DNA of 5,386 bases, taken from assembly GCA_023249795.1 (NCBI GenBank), contig JAHFBU010000132.1:1-5386 (forward strand), read 5' to 3'. This document shows, in pieces, positions 1 to 5,386 of this stretch (positions are counted from its first letter, which is position 1; every line of letters starts with the position of its first letter). A program made the position numbers and the translations under genes. Origin of the DNA: Syntrophaceae bacterium (lineage in GTDB: Bacteria > Desulfobacterota > Syntrophia > Syntrophales > UBA5619). The notes beneath the pieces were generated by a model. The model did not search any database and was not told the DNA's origin. It worked only from the letters and a program-made list of their open reading frames with translations.

Positions 1-346
1 CGATCCAACGAATCCCGTCGGCCCGGAGACGCCCCAGCAGGGTCTGGAGGATCCGCCGCCCTATCCCCTGCTTCCGACGGTCGCTGCGGACGGTCAGATC
101 CTGAATGTAGCCGTCGCTGACGCCGTCGCTGATCACCCTTCCCATCCCCACGATATCCTCGCCCTCCAACGCAGCCGCGAAACAATGGCTGCCGGCGATC
201 AGTTTGGGGATCAGCAGCGGGTCGTTCTCGTCGTCGCCGGCCTGCCACCATCCCTGTTCCCGGTAGAGGCGCTCGATCTGCCGGATCTGATCTTCCGTGG
301 GGATCCGGACAAAAACGAAGCTGATCCGATCGTCAACGTGTGTCAT
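1..346 (-). CDS. GNAT-family N-acetyltransferase (5' part, cut by window edge)
   Basis: GNAT enzymes transfer an acetyl group from acetyl-CoA to an amine on a small molecule or protein; this one is predicted cytoplasmic. I translated the minus strand from the ATG at 346 and it stays open to the window edge, giving 115 residues (MTHVDDRISFVF...). The acetyl-CoA pyrophosphate-binding motif A (R/Q-x-x-G-x-G/A) is visible as RRKQGIG at about residues 90-96, after a beta-strand-like IQDLTVRSD (81-89). The C-terminal part of the fold lies outside the window. The start is supported by AGGAAGGG at 353-360, six bases before the ATG. It follows livF after a 41-nt gap on the same strand with no visible terminator, so it is probably the next gene of the operon. 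The substrate cannot be read from the sequence. Family assignment is fairly sure; function is unknown. Confidence 0.82.
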   Translation of the reverse strand, partial: MTHVDDRISFVFVRIPTEDQIRQIERLYREQGWWQAGDDENDPLLIPKLIAGSHCFAAALEGEDIVGMGRVISDGVSDGYIQDLTVRSDRRKQGIGRRILQTLLGRLRADGIRWI

Positions 347-352
347 GGTTTA

Positions 353-360
353 CCCTTCCT
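353..360 (-). promoter_or_regulatory. Ribosome binding site of the GNAT gene
   Basis: AGGAAGGG on the minus strand, six bases before the ATG at 346. It lies in the 41-nt gap after livF. It supports this start codon and independent initiation on a shared transcript. Confidence 0.6.
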
Positions 361-387
361 TATACAATTCGTTCATCCGCCGACAAT

Positions 388-1188
388 CTACAGCCACCGT
401 TTCCGGCGGTGGTAGGATTTTACGTCAGCGTAGGATTTGGCGGCGCCCGCCGCCGACATCCCAAGATAGAATTCACGGATGTCCGGGTTTTCCCGCAGGG
501 CGTCCGCCGTTCCCTCCATCACGATCTTTCCGTTCTCCATGACATATCCGTAGTGGGCAATCTGGAGGGCCATCCGGGCGTTTTGTTCGACCAGGACGAT
601 GGTTGTCCCCTCCTCCTCGTTGATCCGCCGGATGATTCGGAAAATCTCTCTGACGACCAGAGGCGCGAGCCCCAGGGAGGGCTCGTCAAGAAGGAGAAGC
701 TCCGGATGGGCCATCAGGGCGCGCCCCATGACAAGCATCTGCAACTCGCCGCCGCTGCAGTATCCGGCCAGGCTCCGCCTTCGCTTCTCGATGGCGGGAA
801 AATAGCGGTAGACGCGCTCCAGATCATCGCGATAGGGCTTTCCCCACCTTGTCGCCGTTCCGACACGGAGATTTTCCTCGATGGTCAGGTATTTGAACGG
901 CTGTCGTCCTTCGAGAACCTGGATGATCCCATGCCGGGTGATTGTTTCGGGCGACCGGTTCTGGATTTCGCCTTCCCGATAGAGGATCGTCCCATCCGTG
1001 ACCCTGCCGTTTTCCGGCTTCAGGAGTCCTGAAACGGCCTTGAGCGTCGTGGTCTTCCCCGCGCCGTTGCTTCCCAGGAGGGAGACAATGCGATTCTTCG
1101 GCACGGCCAGCGAGACCCCCTTGAGCACCTGGATCACGTCGGAATAGACGACGGAAATATTATTCAATTGCAGCAGGGTCTCTTCCAT
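388..1188 (-). CDS. livF: LivF-type ABC transporter ATP-binding protein
   Basis: Second ATPase of a branched-chain amino acid type (HAAT) importer; it hydrolyses ATP at the inner face of the membrane to drive LivHM. The 266 residues show Walker A GSNGAGKT (39-46), the LivF-type Q-loop region VLEGR (91-95, family usually VPEGR), signature CSGGELQ (144-150), Walker B LLLLDE (164-169) and the D-loop region SLGLAP (171-176). The switch region reads LVEQN (199-203), where Gln replaces the usual ABC His, as is normal for LivF. The usual family end, EFYLGM (239-244), is followed by a 22-residue basic tail ending in KSYHRRKRWL. The core is full length for the family. The start is set by TAAGGAAG seven bases upstream; the gap after livM is 16 nt. 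LivF is distinguished from LivG by these motifs. The imported substrate is not shown by this subunit. Confidence 0.95.
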   Translation of the reverse strand: MEETLLQLNNISVVYSDVIQVLKGVSLAVPKNRIVSLLGSNGAGKTTTLKAVSGLLKPENGRVTDGTILYREGEIQNRSPETITRHGIIQVLEGRQPFKYLTIEENLRVGTATRWGKPYRDDLERVYRYFPAIEKRRRSLAGYCSGGELQMLVMGRALMAHPELLLLDEPSLGLAPLVVREIFRIIRRINEEEGTTIVLVEQNARMALQIAHYGYVMENGKIVMEGTADALRENPDIREFYLGMSAAGAAKSYADVKSYHRRKRWL

Positions 1189-1195
1189 GAAGCGG

Positions 1196-1203
1196 CTTCC
1201 TTA
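1196..1203 (-). promoter_or_regulatory. Ribosome binding site of livF
   Basis: TAAGGAAG on the minus strand, seven bases before the ATG at 1188, in the 16-nt livM-livF gap. It fixes the livF start and is the clearest Shine-Dalgarno site in the window. Confidence 0.65.
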
Positions 1204-1204
1204 C

Positions 1205-2275
1205 CTAATACGAAAATGGCCAGAGGCGGAACCCGGAGCGGATGATCCGCCACACCTCCGCGAGGCCGCGCGGTTCCAACAGGATAAAAAGAACGATCGA
1301 CAGTCCGAAGACAAACTCCCTGAGCGGCGCCACGTTCAGCCCCGATTGAGAGACGATGCCGGTATTCATCAGAAGCTCGGTCGCGAAACGGAGCGTCTCG
1401 TTGAGAAGGGTGATGAATACAGCGCCGAAAATGGAGCCGGGGATGCTTCCGAGCCCCCCGATGATGACCATGGCGATATACTCGACGGAGAGTCCGAGAT
1501 TGAAGGGCTCCGCCGTGATGCTTCCCATGTAGAAGGCCCATAATGCGCCGGCGAATCCGGCATAGAACGAACTGATGCCGAAGGAGAGGAGCTTGTAGCC
1601 GAAAATAGGAATCCCCATCCCTTCCGCGGCGCGATCATTGTCTCTGATGGCGATAAAGGCCCGTCCGTAGCGGGTGCGCATCAGGTTGATCGCGATCCAG
1701 ACCATCCCCGCAAGGGCGATGAAAATGATGTAATAAAAAGAGGTGTCCCCCGCGACGGGAAGCCCCAGAAGCCGCGCCGGAGGCAGTGTAATCCCCATGG
1801 TTCCCTTCGTAAGGGATTCCCAGTGGACCAGGAGGTATTCGATGATGAACTGGCCCGCGAGCGTCGCAATCGTCAGGTAGAGCCCCTTCAGGCGGCCGGA
1901 AGGAATCCCGAAGATCATCCCGACTCCGGCGGTGACGAGACCGGCCGCGGGAACGCATACGAACATCGGCAGATGGAGGGCGGTCGCGAAGATGGCCCCC
2001 GCATAGGCCCCGACACCGAAGAAGGCGCCGTGGCCGAGGGAGATCTGTCCGGTGAAGCCGATCAGGATATTGAGACCGATGGCCGCCATGGCCGCAATTC
2101 CGATCATGTTGAAGATGTACATCATATAGGGCCCGGCGAGCCAGGGCACGAAGCCAAACAGGATCACAAGACCGATCCCGGCCCAAAGACGGCCAAAATC
2201 GGTCGAGAAGACCGTGAGTTCCTGGTCATAACGTTCGCGGAAATTTCCGCAGGGGTGCAGTTGGATTTTTCTCAT
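1205..2275 (-). CDS. livM: LivM-type ABC transporter permease
   Basis: Inner-membrane permease that pairs with LivH to form the channel of a branched-chain amino acid type importer. The protein has 356 residues: a polar N-terminal stretch of about 30, then many hydrophobic segments (roughly nine or ten by eye). Family hallmarks are GFTGQISLGHGAFFGVGAY (73-91), the cytoplasmic loop RDNDRAAEGMG (211-221), which is the ATPase-contact region, and IGGLGSIPGSIFGA (272-285). It is full length for LivM, with a short C-terminal cytoplasmic tail. The ATG lies four bases after the livH stop (TAATGACATG) and has only a weak purine-rich leader, so translation is probably coupled to livH. Compared with classic amino-acid LivM, nothing visible defines the ligand; the adjacent acyl-CoA ligase points to a carboxylate, which is an inference. 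Confidence 0.95.
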   Translation of the reverse strand: MRKIQLHPCGNFRERYDQELTVFSTDFGRLWAGIGLVILFGFVPWLAGPYMMYIFNMIGIAAMAAIGLNILIGFTGQISLGHGAFFGVGAYAGAIFATALHLPMFVCVPAAGLVTAGVGMIFGIPSGRLKGLYLTIATLAGQFIIEYLLVHWESLTKGTMGITLPPARLLGLPVAGDTSFYYIIFIALAGMVWIAINLMRTRYGRAFIAIRDNDRAAEGMGIPIFGYKLLSFGISSFYAGFAGALWAFYMGSITAEPFNLGLSVEYIAMVIIGGLGSIPGSIFGAVFITLLNETLRFATELLMNTGIVSQSGLNVAPLREFVFGLSIVLFILLEPRGLAEVWRIIRSGFRLWPFSY

Positions 2276-2279
2276 GTCA

Positions 2280-3158
2280 TTAGACCCGCTCTATCTCTTT
2301 CAGCCCGAAAAGACCATAAGGCTTGATCAGCAGAATCAGCACCAGGACGATGTAGGGGACGACATCGCGCAGCGACGTGGAGAGATAGCCGCCCGTGAAG
2401 GTTTCCAGAAGACCGATGATGATCCCGCCGATGATGGCGCCGCCGATGCTGTCGAGCCCTCCGAGGATGACGACGGGAAAGACCTTGAGCCCGATCGCGG
2501 AGAGGTTGTGCACATTGACCCCGTTGATGATGCCCAGCACGATGCCGCTCATCCCGGCCACGAGGGCCGCGATCGCCCAGGAGAGGGCGAAAACGCGTTT
2601 AACATTGACCCCGAGCGAGAGGGCGGCCCTCTGGTTGTCGGCGACGGAGCGCATGTAGATACCCTGCGAGGAGAATTTGAAAAAGAGGCCGAAGAGGATC
2701 AGAAACAGCGTCCCGATGAGGAGGGCCGCCCCGTAAACGGGCGGGACGCTGACCACGCCAAAACGAATCGCCAGCGCTTTCGGCAGGAAATCGGGATAGG
2801 TGTAAAGGTTTCCCCCCCAGATCAGCAGGATCAATCCCTTGAACATAGCCGCCAGGCCGACGGTCAGCATGATGACGAAGATCAGCGGTTCGCCGATCAA
2901 CGGGCGGAGGAATATCCGCTCGATCATCAGTCCGAAGAGAAAACAGCCCCCGATGGCAAGCAGAAAGACGAGCGGGATGGGAAGCTTCGCCCATGCAGCG
3001 AGGGCGAGAAAAAAATAGGCGCCGATCGCAAGCAGCTCCCCGTGGGCGAAGTTGAGGACGCTCGATGATTTGAAGATCATCACGAACCCCATCGCCGAGA
3101 GCCCATAGAGAAAGCCGACCGAGAGGCCGCCCACCAGCAGTTGCACAAAAAAATCCAT
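2280..3158 (-). CDS. livH: LivH-type ABC transporter permease
   Basis: Inner-membrane permease partner of LivM. From the ATG at 3158 it has 292 residues, close to the usual LivH length, with about eight hydrophobic segments. Hallmarks are FKSSSVLNFAHGEL (29-42), typical of LivH after the first membrane segment, RSVADNQRAALSLGVNVKRV (170-189), the cytoplasmic coupling loop, and GGLDSIGGAIIGGI (233-246). The frame stays open upstream to a TTG at 3176, but that codon overlaps the ligase stop (TGA, 3173-3175) and would add six polar residues. The ATG at 3158 has AGGGAAGG seven bases before it and starts directly with the expected MDFFVQLLVGG. The gap from the ligase is 14 nt and livM follows four bases after the stop, so it is co-transcribed. 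Family is certain; substrate is not. Confidence 0.95.
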   Translation of the reverse strand: MDFFVQLLVGGLSVGFLYGLSAMGFVMIFKSSSVLNFAHGELLAIGAYFFLALAAWAKLPIPLVFLLAIGGCFLFGLMIERIFLRPLIGEPLIFVIMLTVGLAAMFKGLILLIWGGNLYTYPDFLPKALAIRFGVVSVPPVYGAALLIGTLFLILFGLFFKFSSQGIYMRSVADNQRAALSLGVNVKRVFALSWAIAALVAGMSGIVLGIINGVNVHNLSAIGLKVFPVVILGGLDSIGGAIIGGIIIGLLETFTGGYLSTSLRDVVPYIVLVLILLIKPYGLFGLKEIERV

Positions 3159-3165
3159 CAGACCA

Positions 3166-3173
3166 CCTTCCCT
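3166..3173 (-). promoter_or_regulatory. Ribosome binding site of livH
   Basis: AGGGAAGG on the minus strand, seven bases before the ATG at 3158 and touching the ligase TGA (3173-3175). It decides the ATG over the upstream TTG at 3176 as the livH start. Confidence 0.6.
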
Positions 3174-4201
3174 CAAAAAACCTGATTGATCCGGACAACG
3201 GTATCGATCTCCCCGGTCTGCCCGTCCCGATAGCGGATCTTTCCCTTTACGCGCACCTCTTCCTCTTTGTTGTACATCGCCTCGATCAGCCGGAGGTAGA
3301 GACCGTAAACAAAATGGCGGCGGACCTTTCCCGTCCGGGTCAATTCGTCGTCATCGGCATCCAGCAGCTTGTAGAGCAGGATGAATTTTCGGACCTTCAT
3401 CACCTCCGGCAGCGCTTCATTGACCTTCCGGATGTCGGACAGGATCAGCTCCTCGACCTTCCTCTGCTGCGAAAGATCGAGGTAGGTCGTATAGGGGATC
3501 ATCCTCTCCTCCGCCCAGTTTCCGGTGTTGCCGAAATCGATGTTGATCATGGCCGTCAGATAAGGTCGCCCCTCGCCAAAAATAACGGCCTCCTTGATGA
3601 AGGGGCTGAACTTCAACCGGGTTTCGATGAAGTCGGGAGAAAAGGCCTCCCCGCTTTTATTGCGGATGATCTCCTCCTTGCGGCCGATGATCAGCAGGTG
3701 CCCGTCGCGGTCCAGATACCCGGCGTCACCGGTTCGGAGCCAGCCATCAATAAACGCCTCCTCGGTTGCCTGATAATCCTGGTCATACCCCTGAAAGACG
3801 GAAGGACCGTAAACGAGAACCTCCTGGTCCTCCGCGAGGCGGATCTGAACGCCGGGCAGGGGTTTCCCGACGGTCTCCGGTTTGACCTCGCCGTCCGGCT
3901 GGATCTGAAAGATCCCCCCGGCTTCGGTCAGACCGTAACATTGCTTCAAATTCAGACCGATCGCCCTGAAGAAGGTGATCACGTCGGGGCTGATGGGGTG
4001 GCCTCCCGTGTAGGCGCTTCGGAAATTGGCGCAGCCGATCCGGTCGAGAAGGGGGCGATAGACGATCAGCGCGGCCAGGCGATGAAGGGCCTTGAGATAC
4101 AAAGGTATCGGCGCCCTGCGGATCTGGCGCGAAACCACCGAACGACCGACGCGCACCGCGGCCGAAAACAGGTGCCGCTTGATCCATCCGGCATCCGCCA
4201 T
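3173..4201 (-). CDS. AMP-forming acyl-CoA ligase, C-terminal part (frame-disrupted gene)
   Basis: C-terminal part of an ANL-superfamily acyl-CoA synthetase (acid + ATP + CoA to acyl-CoA + AMP + PPi, cytoplasmic). The first ATG of the open frame is at 4201, but the frame is open further upstream and homologous-looking sequence (SRIRVR) precedes it, so this ATG is probably internal to the ancestral gene. From it, 342 residues carry YGLTEAGG (89-96, motif A5), WLRTGD (154-159, A7), GRKEEIIRNKSGEAFSP (173-189, A8 hinge) and the catalytic-lysine motif LTRTGKVRR (K292, A10). About 50 residues follow the lysine, ending with a beta-rich stretch YRDGQTGEID; from memory this extension is usual in this long-chain/FadD15-like subfamily. 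The N-terminal half lies in another frame upstream. It ends 14 nt before livH. Whether it is translated on its own is doubtful: I see no good ribosome site for the ATG at 4201. Confidence 0.85.
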   Translation of the reverse strand: MADAGWIKRHLFSAAVRVGRSVVSRQIRRAPIPLYLKALHRLAALIVYRPLLDRIGCANFRSAYTGGHPISPDVITFFRAIGLNLKQCYGLTEAGGIFQIQPDGEVKPETVGKPLPGVQIRLAEDQEVLVYGPSVFQGYDQDYQATEEAFIDGWLRTGDAGYLDRDGHLLIIGRKEEIIRNKSGEAFSPDFIETRLKFSPFIKEAVIFGEGRPYLTAMINIDFGNTGNWAEERMIPYTTYLDLSQQRKVEELILSDIRKVNEALPEVMKVRKFILLYKLLDADDDELTRTGKVRRHFVYGLYLRLIEAMYNKEEEVRVKGKIRYRDGQTGEIDTVVRINQVF

Positions 4202-5081
4202 CCGGACCCGGATCCGGGAGGCCGATCTCCCGGAAATCCTCCTGCACCGTTTCCGGCGTCTCCGGGAAGTTCATGGTCATCCCGCCGAAGAGCGCCACAC
4301 CGAGGCCCCACATCTGATCGACAATCCATGCCGGCGGGGACATGGAAATCCAGTTCTCTCCGGGCTGAATATGGATCGCCCGGACCCAGCTCTCCCCTAT
4401 CGCCGTCAAATTGCGGTGCGACAGCCGGGCCATCTTCGGCAGGCCCGTCGTGCCGGAGGTCTGGATCATCATGGCGGTCTCCTCCGGTCCCCCCTTCCGC
4501 AGTTCCGAGGCAAAGCGGTCGGGGTCGTTTCGATCCAGTTCGTCCCCCATTTTGAGCAGATCCCGGAAGGAAATCAGCCATGGATTATCCCGATAGGAGC
4601 CCATGCCGGTTTGATCGATGTAGATGACGCGGCGAATATGGCCGAGACCGCCGCGGACGGCGATCATCTTGTCCACCTGTTCCTGATCCTGGGCAAAGAC
4701 GAAGGAAGCGCGAACCCGTTTCAGGGATGTAGCAAGCTCATCGGCGACGGCCGATGTAAAGAGATTCAAGCTGATTCCGCCGACGGCCTGTGTTCCCAAC
4801 TCGGAAAAAAGCCATTCCGGGTGGTTGTCGGTAATGAGCCCGGCCGACTCGCCCCGCTGAAAGCCCAGGGCGATCAGCCCCAGACCCACACGCCGGACAT
4901 ACCGCAGGTAATCTTCCCAGTGATAAGCCTCCCAGATCCCGTAGGCCTTGTCGCGGATGGCCGTTTGGCCCGCGCCGAAACGCGCTGCCTGCGCCGCAAG
5001 GAGCTGCGGCAATGTTCCCGTGAAGGATGCCGTGTGCCCGCCGCTCATTTCCAAAGGGATCTCCTCATGATCACACCGCAT
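3783..5081 (-). CDS. AMP-forming acyl-CoA ligase, N-terminal part (frame-disrupted gene)
   Basis: N-terminal half of the same acyl-CoA ligase, which binds ATP and the acid. Only about 4221-5081 is genuine; beyond VQEDFREIG the frame reads proline- and arginine-rich nonsense to a stop at 3783. Counting from the alternative ATG at 5087, visible features are AIRDKAYGIWEAYHWEDY (43-60), a substrate-domain region with DNHPEWLFSELGTQAVGG (87-104), EQVDK (136-140), the ATP P-loop TSGTTGLPKMARLSH (210-224, motif A3) and SPPAWIVDQMWG (250-261). Start choice: the ATG at 5081 has GGAG six bases upstream and overlaps livG by 11 nt. The ATG at 5087 directly abuts GGAG, and the ATG at 5048 (AGGAG 12 bases upstream) also fits the family. 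Together with the C-terminal part this would make about 640-650 residues, normal for the subfamily. As it stands the gene is probably inactive or mis-assembled. Confidence 0.85.
   Translation of the reverse strand: MRCDHEEIPLEMSGGHTASFTGTLPQLLAAQAARFGAGQTAIRDKAYGIWEAYHWEDYLRYVRRVGLGLIALGFQRGESAGLITDNHPEWLFSELGTQAVGGISLNLFTSAVADELATSLKRVRASFVFAQDQEQVDKMIAVRGGLGHIRRVIYIDQTGMGSYRDNPWLISFRDLLKMGDELDRNDPDRFASELRKGGPEETAMMIQTSGTTGLPKMARLSHRNLTAIGESWVRAIHIQPGENWISMSPPAWIVDQMWGLGVALFGGMTMNFPETPETVQEDFREIGLPDPGPDGGCRMDQAAPVFGRGARRSFGGFAPDPQGADTFVSQGPSSPGRADRLSPPSRPDRLRQFPKRLHGRPPHQPRRDHLLQGDRSEFEAMLRSDRSRGDLSDPAGRRGQTGDRRETPARRSDPPRGGPGGSRLRSFRLSGV
4205..4223 (-). other. Frame break with inferred deletion in the acyl-CoA ligase gene
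   Basis: Homology-like coding passes from one frame (ending REIG, codon at 4221-4223) to the next (SRIRVRMADAGW, beginning near 4218). Restoring the frame needs 3k+2 added bases, or one removed. The segment expected here in this family, with a PR-x-W-E-like motif, is absent from all three minus-strand frames. This suggests a deletion of roughly 35-45 bases rather than a one-base error. The deletion size is an estimate from memory of relatives. Confidence 0.65.
4207..4218. repeat. 12-bp perfect palindrome at the ligase frame break
   Basis: CCCGGATCCGGG is its own reverse complement. A second small inverted repeat (GGGAG, 6-base loop, CTCCC) spans 4216-4231 and shares its edge. Both sit exactly at the frame break, inside coding sequence. 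They may mark a deletion or slippage point, or a place where an assembler or polymerase failed. No regulatory role is evident. Confidence 0.6.
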
Positions 5082-5386
5082 CCTCATCTCCGAGATAGGC
5101 CTTGATCACTTCCGGATGACGGATAATCTCGTCCGGCGTTCCTTCCGTCAGCTTTTCGCCAAAGTTCAAAACGGCGATCCTCTGGGCGATGCTCATGACG
5201 ATCGACATGTCGTGTTCGACAAGGATCATCGTCTGTCCCCAGTCCCGGTTCATCTGGAGCAGAAAACGGACCATGTCCTCCTTCTCTTCGATGTTCATCC
5301 CCGCAAACGGCTCATCGAGGACCAAGAGCGCCGGTTCGAGGGCCAGGGCGCGTCCCAGCTCCACCCGTTTCATCATCCCGTAGGGC
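5071..5386 (-). CDS. livG: LivG-type ABC transporter ATP-binding protein (3' part, cut by window edge)
   Basis: C-terminal 104 residues of the first ATPase of the importer; the reading frame continues past the right window edge, so the ATG at 5376 is internal. Visible are a LivG-type signature region beginning PYGMMKRVELGRAL (the family has S/P-Y-G in place of the usual SGG), Walker B LLVLDEP, the D-loop region AGMN, the switch histidine in LVEHDM, and the family ending GTPDEIIRHPEVIKAYLG. LivG is usually about 250-260 residues, so roughly 150 N-terminal residues, including Walker A, lie outside. The His in LVEHD and the end of the protein separate it from LivF (LVEQN). Its stop (TGA at 5071-5073) overlaps the start region of the acyl-CoA ligase, so the two are translationally linked. 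It is expected to form a heterodimer with the LivF at 388-1188. Confidence 0.93.
   Translation of the reverse strand, partial: PYGMMKRVELGRALALEPALLVLDEPFAGMNIEEKEDMVRFLLQMNRDWGQTMILVEHDMSIVMSIAQRIAVLNFGEKLTEGTPDEIIRHPEVIKAYLGDEDAV

Noticed and set aside
347..387. Possible terminator or promoter between livF and the GNAT gene
   Set aside because: The 41-base gap has no inverted repeat followed by a T run and no convincing -35/-10 pair, so I treat the GNAT gene as part of the operon.
340..1032. 230-codon plus-strand open frame opposite livF
   Set aside because: It is antisense to clear Walker A, signature and Walker B motifs and has no domain or ribosome site of its own.
1635..2186. Minus-strand frames inside livM, livH and the ligase (1635-2186, 2599-3198, 4066-4581)
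   Set aside because: They are same-strand alternative frames with Arg/Pro/Gly-rich nonsense products. The overlapping genes carry the conserved motifs.
2274..3068. 264-codon plus-strand open frame opposite livH
   Set aside because: Its product is a highly charged Asp/Glu/Gln/Arg-rich string, which is the typical mirror of a hydrophobic permease gene. livH on the other strand is unmistakable.
3159..3176. TTG at 3176 as the livH start
   Set aside because: The ATG at 3158 has AGGGAAGG at good spacing and gives the usual LivH N-terminus. The TTG would put the ribosome site inside the coding region and overlap the ligase stop.
3314..4555. 413-codon open frame on the plus strand opposite the ligase
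   Set aside because: It lies antisense to sequence carrying conserved ligase motifs. Its product is low-complexity and rich in Pro, Arg, Gly and Asp with no recognisable domain, as expected from a GC-rich shadow frame.
4092..5105. 337-codon plus-strand open frame opposite the ligase N-terminal part
   Set aside because: It is a shadow frame with no recognisable motif; the minus strand holds the ATP P-loop motif TSGTTGLPK.

Overview
The window is one stretch of a densely packed operon read entirely from the minus strand (right to left). It belongs to the branched-chain amino acid type ABC importer family (LivGHMF, the HAAT family). An AMP-forming acyl-CoA ligase gene sits between the first ATPase gene and the permease genes. 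In transcription order the genes are: the 3' end of livG (5071-5386, cut by the window edge), a long-chain/aromatic-type acyl-CoA ligase whose reading frame is broken (3173-5081), livH (2280-3158), livM (1205-2275), livF (388-1188) and the 5' part of a GNAT acetyltransferase (1-346, cut by the window edge). Spacings run from an 11-nt overlap to a 41-nt gap. I see no terminator, promoter, RNA gene, mobile element or CRISPR, and no gene-free stretch longer than about 40 bases.

The DNA is moderately GC-rich. The gene order livG / acyl-CoA ligase / livH / livM / livF, together with a basic C-terminal tail on LivF, is from memory typical of Desulfobacterota (former Deltaproteobacteria, e.g. Syntrophus-like or sulfate- or metal-reducing anaerobes) and some aromatic-degrading Proteobacteria. 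That taxonomic guess is an inference from protein character and gene order, not a search result.

Likely joint role: LivH and LivM form the membrane channel and LivG and LivF power it. The ligase would convert an imported carboxylic acid (aromatic, branched or fatty acid) to its CoA thioester, trapping it in the cell. No periplasmic binding protein (LivK) is encoded in the window. The GNAT at the end could be unrelated, or could acetylate the ligase.

The most notable observation is the ligase gene. All core catalytic motifs are present but split over two frames. At about 4205-4223, where the frame changes, a conserved segment of roughly a dozen or more residues seems to be missing in all three frames. 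This suggests a real or assembly-made deletion of 3k+2 bases next to a 12-bp perfect palindrome, rather than a simple one-base sequencing slip. I found no convincing new biological system; the window is otherwise a recognisable transporter-ligase operon.
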